From Bacillota bacterium (lineage in GTDB: Bacteria; Bacillota; Bacilli; Paenibacillales; Paenibacillaceae): a stretch of DNA of 64,000 nucleotides. The stretch lies in assembly GCA_023460795.1 (NCBI GenBank), contig JAEWPC010000005.1:62001-126000 (forward strand), read 5' to 3'. Shown in pieces: positions 25,480-34,980 of this stretch. The notes under the pieces were generated by a model. The model did no database searches. It saw only the letters and a program-made list of their open reading frames with translations, and was not told the DNA's origin. The translations under genes and the position numbers were made by a program. Positions within the stretch are counted from its first letter, which is position 1. Each line of letters starts with the position of its first letter.

Positions 25480-26184
25480 TCAATTGTATGCTCGCATTCC
25501 CGTGATCAATTTATCGAAAAAGAGGCTAATCGCGTCGTCGTCGTCGATCATCCATTTCTCGTAGAACACCTGGTGCTTCATCGTCTTGTAAAAGTCCATC
25601 AGCGCCTGCTTCATCGTGAAATTTTGCAGCATTAGCCACTTGGGATCCGATAGCTTGCGGAAAACGAGATCGACTTGGGTGAGATAGATGCGCGCATTCA
25701 TCGGATAAAATACGCCAAGCGCGATGCCGCTCTCGAAGTAGTCGGAGAGCTTGTTCTTGCATAGCTCTACCGCTTGCGCCAGCTTGGCCGACAAGTTGGG
25801 ATAGCTCGCGTTCAAGTCCTGAAGCAGCGTGTCCGTCAAGTAGAAGGACAGCTTAATCGCGAGCTTGAACGCTTGGGCGAAAGATTCGTTGTAGAACCTC
25901 AGTTCCTCGTCGGACGGTCGAGCGTTCGGCTCCGGCGACAGCGTCGGAGGAGCCTCCGACAACATTTGATTGGCGACGTACGTCGCGAATTTATCGATCA
26001 TACATTCCGCGATTTCGTCTTTCGACGCGAAATATTTGTACATCGTTGCTTTGCTGATATCCATATATTTGGCGGCATCGTCCATCTTCAAGGAACTGAA
26101 GCCGAATTCTTGGACGAAGGGCATCAATCGCATGACAAGCTTCTCCCGTTTCTCTAATAACGGGTCGCGTGGGGTTTCCGGCAT
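25480..26184 (-). CDS. TetR-family regulator
   Basis: 234 aa. The N-terminal HTH (AAKYMDISKATMYKYFASKDEI, residues about 35-60) is typical of TetR; the C-terminal ligand domain is not recognised. AGGAGG precedes the ATG. It is divergent from an EmrB/QacA-type efflux gene, the classical TetR arrangement, and co-directional with the GH120 gene, so either or both may be targets. Confidence 0.88.
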   Translation of the reverse strand: MPETPRDPLLEKREKLVMRLMPFVQEFGFSSLKMDDAAKYMDISKATMYKYFASKDEIAECMIDKFATYVANQMLSEAPPTLSPEPNARPSDEELRFYNESFAQAFKLAIKLSFYLTDTLLQDLNASYPNLSAKLAQAVELCKNKLSDYFESGIALGVFYPMNARIYLTQVDLVFRKLSDPKWLMLQNFTMKQALMDFYKTMKHQVFYEKWMIDDDDAISLFFDKLITGMRAYN

Positions 26185-26213
26185 TTCGCTACACCTCCTG
26201 GATGACCAAGTAT

Positions 26214-26241
26214 AGTATAAAACACCTTTTCGTTTTTATAA
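26214..26241 (-). promoter_or_regulatory. Candidate promoter of the tetR-GH120 transcript
   Basis: Minus strand TTATAA, 16-nt spacer, TATACT, about 30 nt ahead of the TetR ATG. The intergenic region to the MFS gene is very AT-rich and holds no clear palindrome that I could assign as operator. Confidence 0.4.
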
Positions 26242-26345
26242 ACCACATCTACGAATTAAACTTTTTTTATATAATTAGTTTACTTTGTATGAAATCTTGT
26301 GCTATTTTATTGCCATGTAAATGAAAATGCTTGGAGGAGATGTAC

Positions 26346-27803
26346 ATGTCCACAGAAGTTCATGCCAACGAGGCTATGCCCGTCCGTTCGCTTCTTGCTC
26401 CGCTGATCGCCATTGTGGTCGGTCTGTTCATGGTGATCTTGGATACGACGGCGGTCAATGTCGCGATTCCGGTGCTAGCCGATGATCTGCATAGCTCGCT
26501 AAGCCTCATCCAATGGACGATCACGGGCTATTCGCTGGCTCAAGCCGTCGTGATTCCGATGGCGGGATGGTTCTCCGACCGCTTCGGCGCGAAGCAAACG
26601 TTCATCGTATCGATTATTTTGTTCATCATCGGTTCGATTCTTTGCGCGTTCGCGGGCACGGCGGAGCAACTAATCGCCTTCCGAATCTTGCAAGGTTTAG
26701 GCGGTGGGATGGTCATGCCGATCGCCTTCGCGATGACCTACCGGATCAGCCCTCCCGAGTCGGTAGGCAAAATCATGGGCATGATGGGAGTGCCGGTCCT
26801 GCTTGCGCCGGCGCTTGGTCCGATCGTATCCGGGTATCTGGTCGACTACGTGAATTGGCAGTGGATCTTCCTCATTAATATACCGGTTGGAATCGCAGGC
26901 GTGGTTATGAGCGTCCTGTTCTTGCCGAATCTCCCGAGGAAAGCGTCGGCACCGCTAGACTACGCGGGCATCGCGCTTGCTCCATTCGCTTTCGGCGGAC
27001 TGTCGTACGGGTTAAGCGAGGCGGGGGAAGGGTGGTCTTCTGCGAGGACGATCGTCGGTCTAACCGTCGGCGCTGTCGCCATGGTCTTGTTCGCCGTCGT
27101 CGAGCTTCGCAGGAAGAGAGAGCCTTTGTTGGAGCTTAGGGTGTTCCGGTCCATGCAATTCACACGCGGGATTGTTGCGCAATGGGTCATGCAGTTCACT
27201 ATGTTCGGGCTGATCTTCGCCGTTCCGTACTTCATGCAGCGTCTAATGGGAATGAGTGCGTTCGAGGCAGGATTATGGACCTTGCCGCAGGCGTTAGCCT
27301 CCATCGCCATGATGCCGTTAAGCGGAAGATTGTACGACCGAATCGGCGCGCGTCCGCTCGTCATCGGCGGGTTGAGCTTGATTACGGTCGGCTCTTACTT
27401 GTTCTCGCTAATCGACCCGAGCGACAGTCCGTGGTTGTTCTTGGTTCCCCGTGCGTTGATCGGGTTCGGAACGGGAATGTCCTTCATCGCGCTAAATACG
27501 CATTTAATTCAGACGGCACCCAAGGAACTGGTCGGCAAGGTGACGTCGTTGACAAGCGCCGCCCAGCAAGTCGTCGGATCGTTCGCCATAGCGGGATTAA
27601 CGACGCTGCTCGTCAGCCGTACGAATCATTATTCGAACCAAGGCGAGGCGCCGATTCCGGATGCGATGTCACACGCATTTCACAACGCGTATCTCATGAT
27701 CGCCTTGCTTGCGGGAGCAGGATTGCTGCTGGCGTTCACGCTCAAGCGGCCCGCCAAGGAGCAAGGGACGCATCCTACAGTCGTTATCGATGCGAGTCAT
27801 TAA
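26346..27803 (+). CDS. MFS multidrug efflux transporter, DHA2 (EmrB/QacA, 14-TM) family
   Basis: 485 aa, about 14 membrane helices. Signatures are LDTTAVNVAIPVLADDL (motif D1), GWFSDRFGAKQTF (motif A) and GPIVSGYLVDYVNWQWIF (motif C, antiporter). It exports hydrophobic drugs against protons. ATG at 26346 is chosen with GGAGG eight bases ahead. Divergent TetR gene suggests substrate-inducible expression. Confidence 0.92.
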   Translation: MSTEVHANEAMPVRSLLAPLIAIVVGLFMVILDTTAVNVAIPVLADDLHSSLSLIQWTITGYSLAQAVVIPMAGWFSDRFGAKQTFIVSIILFIIGSILCAFAGTAEQLIAFRILQGLGGGMVMPIAFAMTYRISPPESVGKIMGMMGVPVLLAPALGPIVSGYLVDYVNWQWIFLINIPVGIAGVVMSVLFLPNLPRKASAPLDYAGIALAPFAFGGLSYGLSEAGEGWSSARTIVGLTVGAVAMVLFAVVELRRKREPLLELRVFRSMQFTRGIVAQWVMQFTMFGLIFAVPYFMQRLMGMSAFEAGLWTLPQALASIAMMPLSGRLYDRIGARPLVIGGLSLITVGSYLFSLIDPSDSPWLFLVPRALIGFGTGMSFIALNTHLIQTAPKELVGKVTSLTSAAQQVVGSFAIAGLTTLLVSRTNHYSNQGEAPIPDAMSHAFHNAYLMIALLAGAGLLLAFTLKRPAKEQGTHPTVVIDASH

Positions 27804-27806
27804 GGT

Positions 27807-27837
27807 AAAGGACGCCCTCTCTGTCGGGGCGTCCTTT
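27807..27837. terminator. Bidirectional terminator between MFS gene and histidine kinase gene
   Basis: AAAGGACGCCC pairs with GGGCGTCCTTT, loop about 9 nt; A/T-rich ends serve both directions. Confidence 0.8.
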
Positions 27838-27863
27838 ACTAGGATGATCACGGGGATGATAGC

Positions 27864-29282
27864 TTAATCATCCACCGCTTTTGTCGTTAACACGATCCGA
27901 ACCGTCGTCTCCACGTCGGGGATGCTGTGAAGCTCTACCGAACCGCGGTGGGCTTCGACGATTTCCTTGACGATGGCAAGACCGATCCCTAGGCCCTCTC
28001 CCTGCCTTCCGCCCTCCACCCGGTAGAACCGTTCGAACACATGCGCTTGATGCTCCGAAGGTATGCCCCTCCCCTTATCGCTTACGCTTAAAAGAACGGA
28101 AGACGCATCGGTCGCCAATTGAATGCCGAGATAACGTCCTTGTTTCCCGTACCGGATCGCATTGTCGAGAAGGTTCCGTATAGCCCTCTCCATCAGGGAG
28201 GCATCGATGTTCAGATGAACATCCTCGTCCGGGAGATCGACATCGAACGCGATCTGCTCTCCGTCCAGGATCATCATATATTCGGCTGCCAGTTTACGTA
28301 CGATTTCCGATAGATTATGAGATTCCTGTCTGATGGCAAAGCCGTCCGTGTCTTGACGGGAGATATCCAGCATTTGATCCAGCAGCTTGTCCATGTATCT
28401 GGAGCGCTGCAGGATGATCTTGGCCCTCGCCTGGAGTTCCTGCTGATCCCGATAGTTCCCGGTGCGTATCATCTCGGCGCAACCGAGCATCGTGGTGAGC
28501 GGGGTGCGCAAATCGTGCGACAGGTTGGAGAGCAAGAGCTTGCGTTTGTTCTCGAACTGCTGAATTTCGGCAATTTGATTGCGGATGCGTTGTGCCATCG
28601 AATTAAAGTGCTGCGTCAGCTGGCCCAACTCGTCCTTGGATGAGTCGGTCAGTTGCACGTCGGGAGAGTCGCTAAGAATGTTCAGTTGATTCAGCGCTTG
28701 ATTCAGCTTGCGAATTCTTTGGTTAATAGAAGTGAACATCCATAAGGCTAGCAGGAACGGAACCAAGAACGATAGGATGAGCGGTATCACCAAGGTCAGC
28801 AACGATGACATCGAGCGGATAAGGAAATAGATCTCGCCTTGCTTCATGGCGGAGGCCGGAACGATGAGGAGCAAGTAGTACGATTGTCCTCCCGCGGCTG
28901 CCGGAGTGATGACGGGGACATCCTTGTCCGTCAAATAGTTCTTCGGCATATCCTGCATCAGCATGGCCATATCGCGGAACGTAAAGCGGGGATGAATACC
29001 GGCCGTATCGTAGAGGGTTTGTCCTTGTTCGTCCATCCACAACCATCGAATATCGGGATACTGCTCGCGGGCTTGATCCAACGTTCGCTTCAGTACGTAT
29101 CTATCCAATTCTGGCTGCTGCTCAAGCGATGCCGCGACGGATTGCGCCAAAGGGTTTAATTGGGATAGCGCGTACCCTTGGTTTGCGACTTTCCCGACCC
29201 ACACGGAGGCAACGACGAATAGCACCATGCTTAACATGGCGCCAAGAACAAGCGCGAGCCAAAGCTTGGTGCGTAATTTCAT
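27864..29282 (-). CDS. Sensor histidine kinase (HAMP-HisKA-HATPase)
   Basis: 472 aa. Two membrane segments (about 7-28 and 160-185) flank an extracellular sensor region. HAMP follows, then HisKA with LLSNLSHDLRTPLTT and an HATPase with NLLDNAIRYG and GEGLGIGLAIVKEIV. It overlaps the response regulator stop by 4 nt (ATGA), so the pair is translationally coupled. The likely target is the divergent S-layer-type gene. Confidence 0.92.
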   Translation of the reverse strand: MKLRTKLWLALVLGAMLSMVLFVVASVWVGKVANQGYALSQLNPLAQSVAASLEQQPELDRYVLKRTLDQAREQYPDIRWLWMDEQGQTLYDTAGIHPRFTFRDMAMLMQDMPKNYLTDKDVPVITPAAAGGQSYYLLLIVPASAMKQGEIYFLIRSMSSLLTLVIPLILSFLVPFLLALWMFTSINQRIRKLNQALNQLNILSDSPDVQLTDSSKDELGQLTQHFNSMAQRIRNQIAEIQQFENKRKLLLSNLSHDLRTPLTTMLGCAEMIRTGNYRDQQELQARAKIILQRSRYMDKLLDQMLDISRQDTDGFAIRQESHNLSEIVRKLAAEYMMILDGEQIAFDVDLPDEDVHLNIDASLMERAIRNLLDNAIRYGKQGRYLGIQLATDASSVLLSVSDKGRGIPSEHQAHVFERFYRVEGGRQGEGLGIGLAIVKEIVEAHRGSVELHSIPDVETTVRIVLTTKAVDD

Positions 29283-29965
29283 AAGCCAACTCCCGTCAAC
29301 CGATATCCGACGCCGCGTACGGTTTGAATTTCCCAGGACGACTGCGACCGCTCCAACATTTTTCGCAGACGGCTCATGTACACGCTCAAGTTATTATCGT
29401 CGTACCGTTCGTGCTGCCACACTTGTTGATAGATTTCGAGCTTCGTCATGACCCGGTCCGGGTTCTGCATGAACAGCTGCATCAGACCGCACTCCATCAT
29501 CGTTAAGGATACTTTCTCGTTCGCGATGAGCAGGGTAACGTTATCGACATCCAGAATCAAGGCGTTCAACCGAATGACCTGCGATGAACGGCTTGATGCA
29601 GGATATCGTCTGCGCAGGACGGCTTGAATGCGGGCCATGAGCTCCATGGGGCTGAAGGGCTTCGTCATGTAATCGTCGGCTCCGAGCCCGAGCGTCGATA
29701 TCTTGTCATGCTCCTGCCTTCTTGCGCTAACGACGATCGCCAGCGTGTCCGATTGGCGACTGTGCAAGTAGCGCAGCACTTCGAGTCCGTCGCCCTCATC
29801 CATCATGAGATCCAGAACGATGACGTCTATGCGGTCGGAGTTCAACCGTTCAATGGCTTGTCGTCCGGTCTCCGCTTCGAGCGCCGTCATTCCCGCTTGA
29901 TCGATATGAGCGCGGATGACTTCGCGAATTTGCGGATCGTCGTCAACCACGAGAATTCGTTCCAT
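29279..29965 (-). CDS. OmpR/PhoB-family response regulator
   Basis: 228 aa. The receiver domain has VVDDDP, phospho-acceptor Asp52 in VIVLDLMMDEGDG and MTKPFSP. The C-terminal winged helix has VRGVGYRLTG. ATG at 29965 is preferred over the longer frame to 30067 because the receiver domain begins exactly there; its ribosome binding site is mediocre. Three tandem TTAAGA-type repeats and a CTGTC/GACAG palindrome lie in the divergent promoter region upstream. Confidence 0.9.
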   Translation of the reverse strand: MERILVVDDDPQIREVIRAHIDQAGMTALEAETGRQAIERLNSDRIDVIVLDLMMDEGDGLEVLRYLHSRQSDTLAIVVSARRQEHDKISTLGLGADDYMTKPFSPMELMARIQAVLRRRYPASSRSSQVIRLNALILDVDNVTLLIANEKVSLTMMECGLMQLFMQNPDRVMTKLEIYQQVWQHERYDDNNLSVYMSRLRKMLERSQSSWEIQTVRGVGYRLTGVGL

Positions 29966-30014
29966 TCCAGTCGCCACCGCCGATTCGTATGATGGTGTTC
30001 CTATTATTGGTCCT

Positions 30015-30049
30015 ATCATACCACGGGTTTCCATCCACTGTCGTGACAG
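30015..30049 (-). promoter_or_regulatory. Candidate promoter and palindrome for the response regulator gene
   Basis: Minus strand GACAGT, 16-nt spacer, TATGAT. The palindrome CTGTC-GT-GACAG (30038-30049) covers the -35 box, which suggests autoregulation or another repressor. Confidence 0.4.
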
Positions 30050-30071
30050 TTCTGACATCGTTTGCATTCTA

Positions 30072-30115
30072 TTAAGATTTCATTAAGACTCATTTCAGAC
30101 ATATTCTGCTATAAT
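30072..30115 (+). promoter_or_regulatory. Tandem 11-bp response-regulator repeats and extended -10 promoter of the SLH gene
   Basis: TTAAGA (30072), TTAAGA (30083) and TTCAGA (30094) recur with exact 11-bp spacing, followed by TGCTATAAT (30107-30115), an extended -10 with no good -35. This is the layout of OmpR/PhoP-activated promoters. Confidence 0.6.
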
Positions 30116-30165
30116 TTTCAGCGCGTGAAAACTTGCGGGAATACAGTTTACGGGAGGAAACGGAT

Positions 30166-33100
30166 GTGACGATCCTATACCAAAGAATAGGGCGGACAAT
30201 GCTAGCCGCTATGCTCCTGTTCGGAGCTCTATTGCCGATGGGGGAAAGCGGCAGGGTGTTTGCCGATTTTGCGGATGAGCCATGCGGGAGGTCGGGGGAA
30301 GACCCTTGCGTCATTACGACAATAGCGCAATTGCTGGAGGTGGATGATTCCGCCGACAATCTAACCAAAAATTATGAATTGGGCGCGGATCTTGATTTGG
30401 GAGGAATCGCGAATTGGGTCCCGCTCGCAAGCTTCGCAGCCCCGTTCAAGGGGACTTTGGATGGTAAGGGACATACGATATCGAATTTGACGATAGACAC
30501 CCGGCCTGCTGGCCCCAGCTATCGCGGCTTGTTCGCGAGATCCGACAATGCAACGTTTCGAGATATCGGCTTGCACGAAGTATCGATTAACGTTGCCAAC
30601 GGAGACTACGTTGGGGGCTTGGTCGGATACAGTGGGAATATGACATTCGAGAACGTTTACGTAACCGGTTCCATCTCAGGGGGAATGGCTGTCGGCGGAC
30701 TGGCCGGATACGTAGCGAATGGAAACCTCCGTCATTCCTACGCGGCTGTCAAGGTTGTAGGGTTAGATCCAGAATTGGAATACGGGGGATTGGTCGGTAA
30801 AGTAGATGGGGTCGTCAATGCCACTTCTACATACTACAATTCGGATCTGACGGACCGTTCGGCGGTCGGGACGCCTCTGACCGAGGATGAGATGACGAAT
30901 AGCAATAATTATGAAGGTGTAGGTTGGGATTTCTCCAACACGGGAAACTGGGGAATCATCGAAGGCGTGACCTATCCCATGCATCGCGCAACCTACAATC
31001 GCCTCTTATTGGATACGTTGGAAGTGGCGGATGGCAGCGGCACGATCGCGATTCAACCGAGTTTCCAAGCGGATCAGTTTGCATACAAGGCTATCGTTCC
31101 GAATGGGGATACATCGGTCACGGTATCCACGTATGCCGAAGGCAGCGTATCCGTCGGCGATGGCGGCGGCGTGGAGTCTGTCCCGTTGGATGAAGGAGAG
31201 AATCCAATCTCGATAAAAGTGTCCAGCACCGGAGTGGCGTTACCCGGCCCGGACCCATTGCCGAACCCTATCGTCGTCGAATACACGCTTACGATCGCGC
31301 GGGAAGACGGCAGCGAGGATTATCCTCACAGCATCACGACCGCAGAGCAGCTGGGAGCCATCGGGTCGGGCAACTATGGGTTGGACGACTCCTATCAATT
31401 GATGAACGACATTGATTTAGCCGATTACCTGAGTGCGGGCGAGACTGGTTATCACCTCGGCGCCGGATGGGATCCGATCGGGGATGAAGCGAACCCGTTC
31501 ACGGGTGTGTTCGAAGGAAATAAGCACGTGATCTCCAATCTCTTCATCGATCGAAGCGGGGAAGATCATGTCGGGTTGTTTGCGGTGTTGGCAGGTGCAG
31601 ATACGGTGGTTAACCGTCTAGGGCTGGTAGATGCGGACGTTACAGGGAACGGCAAGACGGGAGGACTGGCCGGAGAGATTGACGGCGGGACGATCACGAA
31701 GTCCTATGTAACCGGGAATGTAGCGGGTGCAGGTAATGAGGTCGGCGGATTAGCAGGAAGCCTCTCGTCCGGCAACGTGTCGGAATCGTATGCTGCGGCA
31801 ACCGTGAGCGGAAACGATCAAGTCGGCGGATTGATCGGGTATGCCGATCATGACGGCGTGACCGACTCCTTCTGGGATACGTCGATTAACGGTCTGACGG
31901 CTTCGGGAGGAGGAAGCGGAGCGATCGGGAAAGCAACGGCGGACATGCAGGTCAAGTCGGCTTTCCAAACGGCAGGCTGGGATTTCACAGGGACTTGGGC
32001 GATGATCGACGGGACGACGTATCCGATGTTTCCAAGCCATTACGAATCCGTCAAGCTGAGCAGCGTGGGTGTAGGAACCTCGAGAGGGACATTGAATTGG
32101 AGCCCTGGCGCGTTCGTATCGGGGAATGGCGAATACACGATTCTAGCAAGTGAGTTCATTACGGCTGTCGATGTCACTGCTAGTCCCGCCGCTGCGGGAA
32201 CGAAGGTGGTCATTGACGGAACCGAAGACGTATCCGTCACGATCCCGGTAACACCGGGCGATAATAAGATCGGGATCGCCACGACAGACGTCAATGGTTT
32301 CGCGCAAGGCGCGTACCAATTGACGATCCGGGTTCCGGGACCGGGGCAAGCGGATCTCGAACTTCCTATCGAGAGGGTTTACGGAGCGGGCGACACGCTG
32401 ACCTTCATCGTAACCTATGAGGACGATGTGAGCGTAACCGGCAGCCCGAGAATTCCAATCACGATAGATAATGGGTCGGGAACCGAAACGGTGTATGCCG
32501 GATTTACGGGTAAGCCGTTCGGCGAGCCGAATAAGCTCATTTTCGAATATGTCGTGGAAGCGGGGCTCCTCGATCTCGACGGCATCGAGATTGGAGCAGC
32601 CATCGAGTTAACCGGAGGTGCCGGGATTACGGCATCGGGCGCAGTCGTACCGCTTGGGTTGCCGTCGGTCGACGGAGATGGTATCCAGATCGACTCCAAG
32701 GCTCCGACAATCGTGATTACCCAAGATCCTGCCGCAGGTACGCTAACCCAGGATAAGGTCGAGCTCACGATTGCAGCCGACGGAACGGGAAGCGGCATTG
32801 CGGAAGTCAAATGGGCGGCCGGAGGGCAAACCGAATCTTATTTTGCCAGTGGCGGCACCGCGCTCGTCGGCGATTTCTTCGAGGTCGAGGACAACGGAAC
32901 CTATACCGTATATGCCAGAGATGCTCTAGGCAATGAAGCGGTAGAGGAGATCGACGTCGGTAATATAGGCACAACGCCTCCGCCGGCTGGCACCGTATAT
33001 TTACCTTCTTATACGCCGACAGTCACCAAAGCGCCGGATGGAAGTATTGTCATTGCCATCGGTCCTGCGAATTTGGTGAAGGAAAAGCAGGAAGACGGAA

Positions 33101-34299
33101 CGGTGATCGAGAAGGCGGCACTGACCGACGAGGTGCTTCAACAAGCGTTGCGATTGCTTGCCACGGCAAGCAAATCGTTGGTGATTATCGATGTCGAAGA
33201 CTCGGAAGGAGCTGTCCAAGTGCAGCTTCCCGCAAAGTCTGTGGGGGCTATTAAGGAATCTTATCCCGATACCGTATTCGAAGTCAGATTGAACGGAGCT
33301 AGTTTCCAATTGCAGGTACAAGTGCTTGATCTGGCGGAATTGGCGGAACAACTCGGAGTCAGTCCGGATCGGATGCAGGTGCAGGTCGCGATGAAGCAAG
33401 TAACGGGAGCCGCAAAGGAACAACTGGAGCAGGCTGCCGGTAAGCAAAGACTTAAGCTGGTCAGTCAGGCGATTGACTATATGCTGACCGTATCGGCGGG
33501 TGAACAAACGGTTGAAATCAAGGATTTCGGCGGTACGTACATGGTCCGGTCAATCATGTTGGGAGAGGTCGAGCGGGGAACCCGCTTGACGGCCGTATGG
33601 TATGACCCTGTCGGCCAGAAGTTCCGCTTCGTTCCCGCCGTGATGACGGCAGGGAGCGCGGATCGGCAAGAGATGGCGATGAAAGCGCCGCATAACAGCA
33701 TCTATGCCGTTGTGGAAGCGGATCATCCGTCTTTCGCCGATCTAAAGGGGCACTGGGCGCAACGGGACGTGGAGCTGCTGGCATCCAGGCTGATCGTACA
33801 AGGGGTATCCGATAGCATGTTCGCGCCGGACACACGGATAACCAGGGCCGAATTCACCGCATTGCTCGTCCGCGCTCTGGGGATCGGGGTAGAAGACAAC
33901 GTCGAGAAGATCACCTTCCAGGACGTTCGCCGGGATCAATGGTATGCATCGGCGATCGAGGCAGGGGTAAGCGCGGGGTTGGTTAGTGGTTCGGGCGGCC
34001 GTTTTGCGCCGGACGCTCCGATCACCCGGGAACAGATGGCCGTAATGACGGCGAATGCATTATCGATTACGGGGCATTCCGGAGTGGATGTCAGTCGGGT
34101 AGAGAGCTTGTTACATAAGTTCTCCGACCGCTCGGACATCTCCTCGTGGGCGACAATGGCAGTCGCGCATGCCGTCGAGGCCGGCATTATCGCTGGGGCG
34201 ACGGACAATACGATGGCGCCGTCGGCGTATGCGACGAGAGCGGAAGCGGCCGTCATACTGAAACGTTTGTTGCTATTTATGGAGTTTATGGATCAATAA
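30166..34299 (+). CDS. Large S-layer-homology surface protein with GLUG repeats
   Basis: 1377 aa exported protein. The GTG at 30166 has GGGAGG ahead and opens a signal peptide ending near FADF. Two blocks of GLUG-type repeats follow (for example GGLVGYSGNMTFENVYVTG and GGLAGEIDGGTITKSYVTG, about residues 60-240 and 390-620), each followed by a cadherin-like/Ig-like domain (about 275-380 and 630-730). Two further Ig-like sections and a PPPAG linker precede a beta-rich region. Three SLH domains occupy about 1187-1375 (FADLKGHWAQ, FQDVRRDQWYA, FSDRSDISSWA). It should be anchored to secondary cell-wall polymer. GLUG repeats occur in adhesins and IgA peptidases; no catalytic site is seen. Confidence 0.88.
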   Translation: MTILYQRIGRTMLAAMLLFGALLPMGESGRVFADFADEPCGRSGEDPCVITTIAQLLEVDDSADNLTKNYELGADLDLGGIANWVPLASFAAPFKGTLDGKGHTISNLTIDTRPAGPSYRGLFARSDNATFRDIGLHEVSINVANGDYVGGLVGYSGNMTFENVYVTGSISGGMAVGGLAGYVANGNLRHSYAAVKVVGLDPELEYGGLVGKVDGVVNATSTYYNSDLTDRSAVGTPLTEDEMTNSNNYEGVGWDFSNTGNWGIIEGVTYPMHRATYNRLLLDTLEVADGSGTIAIQPSFQADQFAYKAIVPNGDTSVTVSTYAEGSVSVGDGGGVESVPLDEGENPISIKVSSTGVALPGPDPLPNPIVVEYTLTIAREDGSEDYPHSITTAEQLGAIGSGNYGLDDSYQLMNDIDLADYLSAGETGYHLGAGWDPIGDEANPFTGVFEGNKHVISNLFIDRSGEDHVGLFAVLAGADTVVNRLGLVDADVTGNGKTGGLAGEIDGGTITKSYVTGNVAGAGNEVGGLAGSLSSGNVSESYAAATVSGNDQVGGLIGYADHDGVTDSFWDTSINGLTASGGGSGAIGKATADMQVKSAFQTAGWDFTGTWAMIDGTTYPMFPSHYESVKLSSVGVGTSRGTLNWSPGAFVSGNGEYTILASEFITAVDVTASPAAAGTKVVIDGTEDVSVTIPVTPGDNKIGIATTDVNGFAQGAYQLTIRVPGPGQADLELPIERVYGAGDTLTFIVTYEDDVSVTGSPRIPITIDNGSGTETVYAGFTGKPFGEPNKLIFEYVVEAGLLDLDGIEIGAAIELTGGAGITASGAVVPLGLPSVDGDGIQIDSKAPTIVITQDPAAGTLTQDKVELTIAADGTGSGIAEVKWAAGGQTESYFASGGTALVGDFFEVEDNGTYTVYARDALGNEAVEEIDVGNIGTTPPPAGTVYLPSYTPTVTKAPDGSIVIAIGPANLVKEKQEDGTVIEKAALTDEVLQQALRLLATASKSLVIIDVEDSEGAVQVQLPAKSVGAIKESYPDTVFEVRLNGASFQLQVQVLDLAELAEQLGVSPDRMQVQVAMKQVTGAAKEQLEQAAGKQRLKLVSQAIDYMLTVSAGEQTVEIKDFGGTYMVRSIMLGEVERGTRLTAVWYDPVGQKFRFVPAVMTAGSADRQEMAMKAPHNSIYAVVEADHPSFADLKGHWAQRDVELLASRLIVQGVSDSMFAPDTRITRAEFTALLVRALGIGVEDNVEKITFQDVRRDQWYASAIEAGVSAGLVSGSGGRFAPDAPITREQMAVMTANALSITGHSGVDVSRVESLLHKFSDRSDISSWATMAVAHAVEAGIIAGATDNTMAPSAYATRAEAAVILKRLLLFMEFMDQ

Positions 34300-34315
34300 A
34301 TGACCGATAAGATGC

Positions 34316-34347
34316 ATCCCGCCTCAATCCCGAGGCGGGATTTTTTT
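34316..34347 (+). terminator. Terminator after the SLH protein gene
   Basis: ATCCCGCCTC pairs with GAGGCGGGAT, loop 6 nt, followed by seven T. Confidence 0.9.
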
Positions 34348-34482
34348 ACTGCCCGGAGACTGCACCCTATAGCGTGTATCGGTACGTCTAGAACGATGAG
34401 AAGGATTTTCTCTAAAAAAATGGAGCGCCCGTGAAAAATAAAGGCGCCCTCAGTTGTATTGAAGATGAAAGGAGGTGCTGAG

Positions 34483-34980
34483 GTGTACGATTCATTAGAG
34501 CTCAATGAATCCGTGCGACGGGCCTTGGAACTTTATTCGCATAGCTTGATCAAGATTGCCTTCGCGTATTTGAAAAACACGGCGGACGCGGAAGAAGTAG
34601 CCCAAGAGGTATTCCTCGTCTATTGGCAGAAGCGCCCCGTATTCGATAACGCCGAACATGAGAAAGCTTGGCTCATCCGAGCGACCATCAATAAAAGCAA
34701 AAACATGCTGAAAACCGGATGGTTCCGCAGCCGCAACCCGGTTCCCGAAGACCTGAGCTACCTCCCCAAGGAAGAGAGCGACGTTTTGCAAGCCGTGTTA
34801 GCCTTGGACAAGAAATATCGGATACCGATCCATCTGCACTATTACGAAGGTTATTCCATTCAGGAGATCGCGACGATTCTTGAAGCTAAACCCGCCACGG
34901 TGGGAACATGGCTGGCGAGAGGACGCGCGCTCCTTAAGCAAATGATTGGAGGCACGGAGGATGAAGAAATCTGTTTATAA
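34483..34980 (+). CDS. ECF-type RNA polymerase sigma factor
   Basis: 165 aa. Region 2 (LIKIAFAYLKNTADAEEVAQEVFLVYWQ, residues about 25-55) and region 4 (PIHLHYYEGYSIQEIATIL followed by VGTWLARGRALLKQ) are clear. GTG at 34483 is chosen since AAAGGAGG stands seven bases ahead; an upstream in-frame ATG at 34459 lies before the ribosome binding site. It overlaps the next gene by 20 nt, the usual arrangement for a sigma factor and its membrane-bound partner. Confidence 0.9.
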   Translation: MYDSLELNESVRRALELYSHSLIKIAFAYLKNTADAEEVAQEVFLVYWQKRPVFDNAEHEKAWLIRATINKSKNMLKTGWFRSRNPVPEDLSYLPKEESDVLQAVLALDKKYRIPIHLHYYEGYSIQEIATILEAKPATVGTWLARGRALLKQMIGGTEDEEICL

